Origin: Macrotis lagotis
Lineage: Eukaryota; Chordata; Mammalia; Peramelemorphia; Peramelidae
Length of the DNA: 64,000 nt
Assembly: GCF_037893015.1 (NCBI RefSeq)
Contig: NC_133659.1
Location: 9,998,521-10,062,520, forward strand
Direction of reading: 5' to 3'
Both the position numbers and the translations under genes were made by a program. Each line of letters opens with the position of its first letter. The stretch's first letter is position 1. Shown here piece by piece: positions 56,700-64,000 of the stretch. The notes under the pieces were generated by a model. That model was not told the origin of the DNA and made no database searches. It was given only the letters and a program-made list of their open reading frames with translations.

Positions 56700-56951
56700 T
56701 GGGGGCGTGCCGGGACGTGAGGGGGCGTGGCAGGGGCGTGGCGGAGGGCGTGCCGGGGGCGCCCCCAGCTCCTGTCCGGGCTCAGCCAATCGCCGCCCTC
56801 GGAGCGGCTGGGGAAGCCCCGCCCCCGCGGCAGGCCGTCACGTGGCGCGGTCGGCAGCCAATCGGCGGCGCCGCCCGGGCCATTCAAACGCCGGGCCGGG
56901 GACGGTTGGGCCGGGGCGGGCGGCGCCGGGGGAGCGGGCCCAGCCGGGGCC
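56700..56951 (+). promoter_or_regulatory. DEPDC1: DEPDC1 proximal promoter with CHR, CCAAT, E-box and GC boxes
   Basis: TTCAAA at 56883-56888 is the reverse complement of the CHR consensus TTTGAA, 63 bp before the ATG. CCAAT boxes lie at 56786-56790 and 56858-56862, an E-box CACGTG at 56839-56844, a GC box CCCCGCCCCC at 56817-56826, and GGGGCGTGG-type KLF/Sp boxes at about 56722-56742. No TATA box is seen. CHR with CCAAT is the known layout of DREAM/MMB-NF-Y controlled G2/M genes. The start site itself is inferred to lie between about 56,888 and 56,945. Confidence 0.75.
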
Positions 56952-56999
56952 ATGGAGAGCCGGGACGCGCCGCCGGGGCCCTACCGGGCCACCAAGCTG
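56952..56999 (+). CDS. DEPDC1: DEPDC1 coding exon 1
   Basis: Sixteen codons, MESRDAPPGPYRATKL, ending in phase 0 at a GTGAGG donor. The N-terminal PGPYRATKL block is shared by DEPDC1 and its paralogue. The frame stays open upstream to an ATG at 56727, but that lies upstream of the CHR and CCAAT elements, so an N-terminal extension is unlikely. Confidence 0.93.
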
Positions 57000-59900
57000 G
57001 TGAGGGGCTCCCCGGGCTGGGGGCGGGCGCGGGGCCCCGGGGGGCGGGGCCGTGGGGGGCACGGGGGGCCGGCGCCCGGCAGGCCCTCACCCCCGCCCCT
57101 CCCCCCGCAGTGGAACGAGGTGACGGCGCGCTTCCGGGCCGGCATGCCCCTGCGGCAGCACCGGCGGCGCCTGCGCACACACGGCGGCTGCTTCACGGCG
57201 GCGGAGGCGGCGGACTGGCTGCACGCGCTGCTGCGGGGCCACGCGCACTTCGGGCCCCACGTGAGCCGGCGCCAGGCGCGGCAGCTGCTGGGCAAGTTCC
57301 TGCAGAACCACGTGATCGAGGACGTGCAGGGCCGCTGGGGCTCGGAGGACCTGGGGGGCCCCGGCCGCCTGTTCAGGTGGGCGCCCGGCGGCGAGCAGGT
57401 GGCAGCTTCTGGCCGCCCGAGGCTGGCATGGCGCCCAGCACCGGCTGCCGGGCTTAGGCAGAGCCAGATTCCCTCACTGACTGCGTCCAGGACGGACATG
57501 CTGCTGTGCATTGGGGGAGGCAGCGGCTCATCATCAGGCTTAAAGCTGCATAGTTCTCAACTCTTGCTTTCTTTATGAAGTGATTTCTGCAGAAATAATA
57601 CTGTTATTTCTGCTCACTTCACTCAGCATTCTTCCCTTTCTTCATCTTTCATAGCATAATTTATAGACCAGACTTTCTTTAAACATTCCCCAATGGATTG
57701 GAAACCCCTTCATTTCCACTTCTTTGCCATTCTAGAAAGAACTGCTGTAAATATTTTGTGTCTTTGAGTCTTCTTTCCATGTTCTCTTTGGGGTATAGAC
57801 CTAGTCATACTATCACAGAGTGAAAGATGCTCCTCCTTTCTCTGTTAGGGCAGTTTCAAATTCCTTTGCAGATGACTGGACTATCCTCCAAAAGTGGTGT
57901 ATCCATATGTGCATTTTCATCTTCTTTACCAGTCCGATGGGTATGAGGTGAAACCTTAGAACTGCTCTAATTTGCCTCTCACTGGGGCAGCTAGGTGCTT
58001 CAGTGGATAGAGCATTGACCCTGGAGTCAGGAGAACCTGAGCTCAAATCCAGTCTCAGAGACTTAATAATGACCTAGCTGTGTGGCCTTGGGCAAGCCAC
58101 TTATCCCCATTGCCTTGCAAAAAATAAATTAATAAACAAAATTTACATTTCACTGACTATTAGTGAGTTGGACCCATTTTTACTTGGATTTTGATAGTTT
58201 AATTTCTTTCTTTAACAATTACTTAGGGGCAGCTGGGTGGCGCAGCGGATGGAGCACCAGCCCTGGAGTCAGGAGTGCCTGAGTTCGAGTCTGGCCTGGG
58301 ACACTTGGTGATTGCCTGGCTGTGTGGCCTTGGGCAAGTCACTTAATCCCATTTGCCTTGCAAAAAGCTAAAAAAAAATTACTTGTTCATATTTTTTTGG
58401 ACCATTCTTCAATTGAGGAATTTAAAAAATTCCTTTTAGAGTAGTAATTCTAAAGTAAAATTTAGGATTTTGACATTCTTCATTTTAATGAACCAGGAGG
58501 TATAGAAGATGTAAAGGATTTCACTGTTGATGGCCTGCTTTTTTTATTTGTGAAATGGAGACAAGATCGACTGCTAAGTATCTCAGCGCATTCTAGTGTT
58601 GTCAAAGAATCCTCAGCACCTCTTCATTTTTATAAATGAAGAAAATGAGGGTCACAAAGATGAAATGATTTTGCTAAGTCACATAACTAACGAGTTGTTA
58701 GAACTGGGTCTAGAACACAGGACTCTTTACCACCAGTCCAAATTCTCTACTGAGATTTATTTGTACCCAATCAGATATGGCTATGCCTACATCTTTGGAC
58801 CAGGCCAAAAGGGGCGAGAATCTATTAAATACTAAGAATACACATAGATGGAAGGGTCTTGTTAATGCCAAGGCAGAAGGAAAAGATCTTTAGAAGTAAT
58901 AGAGCAGATGGACCTCTACCAAGAGGAGGGTGAGTTCTAAGCTGAAAGTGATAGGGGGCTGGGGGGATCACTCCAGCAGTAGGAAATGAGGGTTATTGGA
59001 AGAAGGGATAAGTTGATGCCTCCCCAAAGTAACAAGTGATTCTGACCTGTGTTTCCACCGATTGGTGAGTTGAGGTTGGGAGACGTCCCCTCTTTGCAAA
59101 GTTTTTTACATGTTTTCCCAGACAACAGCAAGTTAAAGAGGTAGGAGCCACAGAACCAAACAAAATTATGGGGAAAATAAAATGGTAAGTGATCACTTTT
59201 CATGGCAAGAGAAGAGACTAAAAAAATTGATATGAGGGCTAAAAAATGTTAGTATTCCGTGGATATTTAATGTAGGGGCAAAGAAACAAATTGATGTCAT
59301 TGTATTACAGCATAGTATAGTGATTGATGCTCATGCTGTTGGCCTTGAGTCGATAATAAAAAGTTCTAGTACTTTGGGTATGTTTTATTTACAGAAATAG
59401 ATAAGTATGATTAGAATGATTTATCTGAAAAAGTCAAGTCAAAACATTTCATTCCTGGCAGGACCAAATAAATCTGATATTACTAAATCGTATTAATCAT
59501 AGTGTGGTTATCATACAAAAAAAGCTATGGAACATTAATCTCAGCCTCACAATTTATATCAATTCAAATCTATTTTTGAAACAGATTTCCTGCAACTTCT
59601 CCACTTAAAACTGTACCTCACCATCATCCAGAATTGAAAAAAAGCAACTTAGAGAATATTTCTAAAGAAAAAGACAGTATCTTTAAGTTACGGCACTTAT
59701 CTCGCAGAACTCCTAAAAAGCATCAGGTAATGCATGTTTCTAATTGACATGATTTCCAAAATCAGTCAAAAGTGAAGTAGCCATCCAACATCTAAAGCTC
59801 ATTCAGTTAATGCCACATTTTAAAAAAAGTGAGTTTCAAAAGCTTTTTTGGAATTCAAGAGCAGCCTTGTGGTTAAGTGACATGATGCTGGACAATCACT

Positions 59901-62900
59901 AGAAACTGGAAGAGAGACCCCCAACAGACCCAGAATAACTAAATAGAGCAGAGGTCACCAAGGGATGATTGAGCAAGACCCAAGGGAAATCAAGCATTGT
60001 TGGAGATGCTCTCTCATGCACTCAGTGAAAGAGCAACCCCGGTGAGGGAGACATAGAGTGAGCCAGTGAGGAGCAAAGTTAGCTGTGTCCAGCCAGGAGA
60101 AGAGTGATGCAAGTGATGGTTAAAATGGTGTGGATCCTGTGGGATTCAGAGAAAGAACAGAGGATGGAAGATAAAGATTTCTTACCTAAGGAATCCAGAT
60201 GTAGTGCCATCACCCATTTTATCTTAGAAAGGCTTTTAAATGGTATGGATAGTGTGGTTTCAACTGTCTAAACAACATTTATGAAATTTCTCTTACTTGA
60301 AAATTCTGAGTTCCAATCTTGAGTTCTGGTCATCAGAAGTTCATGGAAGAAGGGAAGACAGAAGGCTCTGGTAACCCCTTTCAAGCCTAAGAAGGTCCCT
60401 TCCAGGATTTGTCTTTTTTTTTTTAAGTCTAGCAATCTTCAGGTTTCATAATTGAACGTGTAGTCCTTCCTAAGAAGTGAGAAAAGTAGGAACTTAAATG
60501 CATTTGCTACTTGTTGGCACATAAGGAGTATATGACTGATTGACCCAAAACCAGGGATGGTCTAAAGTCATATCTTCTGTAACCTTTCACTTTAATCAAA
60601 GAAGAAGGTTTTGAGAACATAATCATTTCAGGGATCTGGTGAAAGTTTTACAAAATAGCTCTGTGACCTCAGTGATCAGATTCTCACTAGCTAGGGGAAG
60701 TTTTGTTTGTGTGACTTGTGTTGTATTTGCCTTTTTTTTTTAATGATTTAATTTTAACTTAACTTTTCTGACCAATTGACAGTCATTATTAAGCATCTCC
60801 TGAATGCCCAATTCTTTGAGGTACTGACAGAGGGTAAAGTATGATCCCTTCTTCCAGGGACTTATGGTCAAAGAGAAGCAATCTTTTATTATAAGATGGG
60901 CTATTTTTTAAAAGTATCTCTGTATTATAGTAATTTATCTGAAAACCATGTTTCTGTTTAAAAATGAAAGATTTCTTCAGTTGTGCAAGCTTTTCAATCA
61001 CTTATCCCAAACAGAATGCCCAGAGAAAAAATGAAGATACAACAGAAATCCCTGAGTTATTTCATAGAAGCCTAAATTTTGGTCCTAAATTTTGGAGCTA
61101 AAATAACTATTGGAACCCATGATTCTAAGAAAGGAAGCTGCTCATAGAGATAACCTTTCATAACCCTTATCTGAACAACACTTGAAAGAAATGACTAGAT
61201 TACTAAACATTTTAAGACCAGCACCACTGGGCCAAATTTGAAATGTTTTAATAGTAAATTATTTCACATTTGGTAAATTATTTAAAACATTTTACCAAGA
61301 TAAACCTATGGTGTTCATTTTTTTTAGGAAAATACAGAACATATTAGAACTGAAATTAAAGATGAAAATAAAGAAAATCCAATAGAGGAAAGGGAAATAA
61401 GTCAAGAAGATATTGAAGAAATTTGGAGACATACTATTTTGATGCAGTAAGTCTGTCTTAGTTTTTGACCAAGTTCTTGAGATATTCAAACTTCGATCGT
61501 TTTTTATTTAAATATACAAGTAAAAACTGTAATGGTTTGTTTTTCCCCCTTTAAATCCAAACCTTCTATGCATTCCTGAAATGAATACTGTGAAATCATA
61601 AAAAGTTGACCAGAGTGGGAGGAGGAAAGAACTGAGAAGTGATTCTGATTCCCCGTTCCCCCATAGGCACACAATGTATATGAAATGTTGTTAAGGGGGA
61701 AAGGGGGGGGGGTATTTTTTAATTACTTTCTTTTCAAATTCACCTCCTTGCCAGTGATTTCATCCCTGAAAAAATCTGGATGTAGCTTTTCCTTGTTCTT
61801 CGAAATAAGATTCTTTTTATTATTGTTTCCATTCAGCCTACAAACCATTTTAGGTGTGCCATCTCTAGAAGAAGTCTTGGACCCAGCCCAAGTAATTCCT
61901 CAGTATATCATTTATAACATGACCCATACAAGTAAACATGGAGTGGTTGTATTGCAAAACAAGACAGGTTAGTATGTTGATGTGCATCAGGCAAAACTCA
62001 TCTACAGCCAGGGTTGAGTATCGAAGACACTAGGATGAAGTTGATTACCACATAGATTGACAATGGAGAGAATAGGATCAAAATAAATCAATTCATCTAA
62101 ATAGAACATTTACAAGGAGTCCAGGCGCCTTATGACCAGTGTTTTCCTTTAACTATATCTCTATTTATTTGGTTGTAGTTTTACTACTTATAGTCATATC
62201 CTTTATATAAATGTTCTTGAGTCCCAATTCCAAGAAATAGTAATGAATTTATATTGCTTAAGGCCCAAAAGGAGTGATGTTTGGAACACCTGAAGAAGCA
62301 GGATCCCTTTTACCCCATGAAGAGTGTTCCTGTTCTTCTAATAAATGATAATCTGGGAATTAAATGTGCTTTTCATTTAAAATAATGTGATATATTCCAT
62401 TAAGTAGGTCTTTTGTAGTTATAACTATGTTAATGTATAACAACCTTTTAAGCTATGCTCATTCTCAGGTAAATACCATACTAAAATCAGAAATGTGTGT
62501 GGGTAATTTTAATCATTCCCTAAAGCCTCAGTGGGTAGCAGGAAGACAGTCTGAAGTTAGCCAAAGCTAACCTGACCAAAGCTCAATCAAGCCAAAAGGG
62601 CTTCAGGAAGGACAGTTCTGTGTTTGAGGACTTGCCAGGCTAAAGGATGAGATGCCAGGCAGTAAGAATGGCAACAGCAGGTCATGATTACTGCCCAGTG
62701 TCATTGAGGGACTGGTGTATCAATCCTGTGAGCCTAGGTTTAGGAAACTGGTGTTTAATAAGGTTACTTGGGACCAGATGAAACACAGGAGGAACAAGAA
62801 CTTGAGTCTTGAGTGAATGAATGACAAAGCATTTGGCCAAGCGCTTGTCTGCTTCCAAAGAAATCACACTCCAGCAGAAGCCACAAAGGGTTATTGGTCA

Positions 62901-64000
62901 TAATCTCCCAGCGTTGTAGAGGAAAACAGACAGAATCAGTTATCTCCATGGATTTGGGGTGGGGAGGGGGAGAACCACACTCTCATGACTAGAACAACTC
63001 AGCCCACTACTGGAATGACTTGTAGTTGACTGAAGTCCACCTGCATGCTACTAATTAGTTATTTATGGGATTGCTTTTGTTACCATTTTACCATGTTACC
63101 ATAAGTGGGTGAGATACTGTTTTATTTTATTATGTAGATGACCTTCCTCACTGGGTATTATCTGCTATGAAGTGTCTAGCAAATTGTAAGTAAAAAAAAA
63201 TCTGTTCCATTATGTTTAACAAGAGATGATGTTTAACATTTTATTTTAAAAATATTTGAATAAAATTAGAGAAAGAAGAGTTGAATTTTTCCTCTTTCAG
63301 ATAGGATTGCTGTTTGATTTGACCTGCTTTTCCTTGTCTTCTCAGTATTTCTGAATCACTTTATTTGGATCATAGAATTTTAGACCTGAAAGAAACCTTA
63401 GAAATCATTTAGTCTTAGATCATTTGCTTGCAATGAGTCTTAATGGATAAGGGATCCAACATGGGGAAGTGAACATTACGGAGAACCAGAGTCAAGGTGT
63501 GGTGGGGAGAAGGGGCAGAGAGAGATGAGATAAACAGGAGGAGACAAGGGGATGGGGTTGGGGGAAAGTAATGTATAATGATATTTGAAATGGCTACATG
63601 CCTACCAGCTGATGAAGAACTGGAATTCCAAACAGTCTATTTCTTAACTTAAAGGCTATAAGGAACTTGCTCAAAAGTATAGAGTAAAGGAGGGATGCTG
63701 TGGGACTTGGAATTTAAAGAAAAGCCTTTGTCAGCTGCTGGCACCGGTTGACTTGGAGAATGAAGAGGGATGACTAGGAACCAGATAGGAAGGAGGTTCT
63801 TCTTAAGGGGGTGGATGTGGGAGAGGAGAGAAGGAACTGAATGAGAGTCAAGCTGGTGGCAGAAATAGTCCTGAATCACAGAGGAGATGCAGGGGATATG
63901 GGAGGGTGGCAGGAACCTCAGCAGGAACAGGGAAATTCAGACAGTGGCTCCGTTTCCCATTCTTATATCTCCCATTCACTCTTGTCAGTCCAAAAATCAT
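56952..64000 (+). CDS. DEPDC1: DEPDC1, 5' part (exons 1-6), runs off the window end
   Basis: Six exons at 56952-56999, 57111-57376, 59585-59726, 61328-61446, 61837-61967 and 63138-63185 join in continuous phase into 251 codons plus one base. The product begins MESRDAPPGPYRATKLWNEV, has a DEP domain at about residues 20-105 (FTAAEAADWLH, FLQNHVIED), a charged linker, then the start of the RhoGAP-like domain (QTILGVPSLEEV, DDLPHWVLSAMKCLAN). These motifs match vertebrate DEPDC1 rather than DEPDC1B, whose linker differs. DEPDC1 is known as a mitosis-linked, mostly nuclear protein and corepressor partner of ZNF224; its GAP-like domain is thought to be non-catalytic. The start was chosen because the N-terminus matches the family and the ATG has G at -3 and +4. 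The remaining exons, including the C-terminal half, must lie beyond 64,000. Confidence 0.95.
57111..57376 (+). CDS. DEPDC1: DEPDC1 coding exon 2 (DEP domain)
   Basis: Encodes residues 17-104 and two bases of Arg105, i.e. nearly the whole DEP domain. The acceptor is CCCCCGCAG and the donor is CAG|GTGGGC. Composition is extreme: all but one of 88 complete codons end in G or C (the exception is an ACA Thr), and lysine is almost absent while Arg, Ala, Gly and His are enriched. Landmark residues (WNEV, FRAGMPLR, CFTA.EA.DWL, NHVIED, GRWGSED) are kept, so the domain looks intact. Confidence 0.93.
57983..58140 (+). mobile_element. Marsupial tRNA-derived SINE in DEPDC1 intron 2
   Basis: GGGGCAGCTAGGTGCTTCAG, CTCAAATCCAGTCTCAGAG, TTAATAATGACCTAGCTGTG, CATTGCCTTGCAAAAAATAA. 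Sense to the gene. Flanks share a loose repeat ending TCACTG. Confidence 0.9.
58225..58376 (+). mobile_element. Marsupial tRNA-derived SINE, A-to-G-rich variant, DEPDC1 intron 2
   Basis: GGGGCAGCTGGGTGGCGCAG start, GTGTGGCCTTGGGCAAGTC and a GCAAAAAGCTAAAA end identify the family. Exact 8-bp target-site duplication AATTACTT at 58217-58224 and 58377-58384. Compared with the other copies it has about twelve A-to-G differences, most after U or A. Confidence 0.92.
58590..58755 (-). mobile_element. MIR fragment in DEPDC1 intron 2
   Basis: CATTTTTATAAATGAAGAAAAT, GATTTTGCTAAGTCACATAAC, CTGGGTCTAGAACACAGG. Confidence 0.6.
59585..59726 (+). CDS. DEPDC1: DEPDC1 coding exon 3
   Basis: Completes Arg105 and encodes residues to 152: FPATSPLKTVP at the start, SIFKLRHLSRRTPKKHQ at the end. 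It enters in phase 2 and leaves in phase 0 at CAG|GTAATG. The acceptor (TTTTTGAAACAG) has a modest pyrimidine tract. Codons here are A/T-rich, in contrast to exon 2. This is the basic linker after the DEP domain. Confidence 0.93.
61328..61446 (+). CDS. DEPDC1: DEPDC1 coding exon 4
   Basis: Encodes residues 153-191 plus two bases of His192, an acidic Glu/Asn/Lys-rich linker ending in the conserved ISQEDIEEIWRHTILM. The acceptor is a T-run followed by TAG; the donor is GCA|GTAAGT, phase 2. Joining to exon 5 restores the family motif around LQTILGVPSLEE. Confidence 0.93.
61837..61967 (+). CDS. DEPDC1: DEPDC1 coding exon 5 (start of RhoGAP-like domain)
   Basis: Begins after TTTCCATTCAG in phase 2 and reads LQTILGVPSLEEVLDPAQ, then QYIIYNMTHTSKHGVVVLQN. 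The donor is CAG|GTTAGT, leaving phase 1. This is the first segment of the RhoGAP-like region known from DEPDC1 proteins. Confidence 0.93.
63138..63185 (+). CDS. DEPDC1: DEPDC1 coding exon 6
   Basis: A 48-nt exon between an ATTATGTAG acceptor and an ATT|GTAAGT donor. It reads DDLPHWVLSAMKCLAN, a block conserved in both DEPDC1 and DEPDC1B, and ends one base into a Trp codon. No further exon of the family is recognisable between 63,186 and 64,000. Confidence 0.9.
63186..64000 (+). other. DEPDC1: DEPDC1 intron 6, incomplete
   Basis: Starts with GTAAGT and runs off the window. 63360-63420 resembles the 5' part of an old therian MIR/THER copy; 63430-64000 is purine-rich unique sequence in which I see no feature. 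Confidence 0.6.

Larger units (their letters stand above)
55990..57440. other. CpG island at the 5' end of DEPDC1
   Basis: A sharp switch from AT-rich desert to very GC- and CpG-rich sequence. It covers about 950 bp upstream of the start codon, exons 1 and 2 and the first tens of bases of intron 2. It gives rise to several long chance open frames on both strands. Its upstream reach is compatible with divergent transcription, which the sequence alone cannot show. Confidence 0.9.
57377..59584 (+). other. DEPDC1: DEPDC1 intron 2
   Basis: A 2.2-kb intron that leaves the CpG island within its first 60 bases. It contains two tRNA-derived SINEs (57983 and 58225) in the sense direction and an older MIR-like copy at 58590-58755. 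The remainder (57440-57980 and 58760-59584) is unique AT-rich sequence with no other recognised element. Confidence 0.8.
59727..63137 (+). other. DEPDC1: DEPDC1 introns 3, 4 and 5
   Basis: Intron 3 (59727-61327), intron 4 (61447-61836) and intron 5 (61968-63137) are largely unique AT-rich DNA. I recognise no intact transposon. Intron 4 has a G9 run near 61705 and intron 5 a short G-rich tract near 62956. All three have GT-AG ends. Confidence 0.75.

Noticed and set aside
56727..56951. In-frame upstream ATG that would extend DEPDC1 by 75 residues
   Set aside because: It lies upstream of the CHR, CCAAT and E-box motifs, and family proteins start at the MES...PGPYRATKL methionine.
56081..56953. 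Long minus-strand open frames (up to 290 codons) in the CpG island
   Set aside because: Several overlapping frames on both strands are open because stop codons are rare at this GC content. The products are Pro/Gly/Arg/Ala-rich with no domain.
57377..57578. Read-through of DEPDC1 exon 2 into intron 2
   Set aside because: Phase and sequence match the family only through CAG|GTGGGC; exon 3 restores the conserved R-FPATSPLK junction.

Overview
The window looks like marsupial nuclear DNA. It is AT-rich and CpG-poor and packed with therian and marsupial retroposons: a tRNA-derived SINE with an RTE-like 3' tail, MAR1-like SINEs with a BovB-like tail, and old MIR/THER, L2, L3/CR1, L1 and RTE-type LINE copies. 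The only confident gene is the 5' part of an orthologue of mammalian DEPDC1. The species cannot be fixed from the sequence; an Australian marsupial or an opossum both fit.

Layout. Positions 1 to about 55,990 are a gene desert made of nested retroposons, microsatellites and stretches of unique DNA. Main blocks are an RTE-type LINE (841-2220, minus), L2 bodies (6650-7640 and 17,855-19,345, both minus), a dismembered L1 running in plus orientation from 19,611 to 28,095 with a second LINE, SINEs and an L2 inside it, a solo LTR with a 6-bp target-site duplication (35,441-35,880), and an L3/CR1 copy carrying two nested insertions (49,510-50,695). Unique CpG-retaining DNA at 30,700-30,990 and AT-rich unique DNA at 52,130-52,610 are the best candidates for conserved regulatory elements.

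From about 55,990 to 57,440 there is a strong CpG island. It holds the DEPDC1 promoter (CCAAT boxes, E-box, GC boxes and a CHR-type TTCAAA/TTTGAA element) and coding exons 1 and 2. Exons 3 to 6 follow at 59,585, 61,328, 61,837 and 63,138. All have canonical splice sites and the reading phase is continuous through 251 codons plus one base. The gene leaves the window after the start of its RhoGAP-like domain. The promoter composition fits a mitotic, cell-cycle-regulated gene, as DEPDC1 is known to be.

No CRISPR array, operon or other unknown multi-gene system was found. The most unusual signals are a SINE in DEPDC1 intron 2 whose differences from its relatives are almost all A-to-G on one strand (a pattern expected of adenosine deamination before insertion), GC-driven amino-acid drift of the DEP domain, a 111-nt first intron that is open and in frame, and evidence that an RTE-type LINE and a SINE share a 3' end whose tails have grown into microsatellites.
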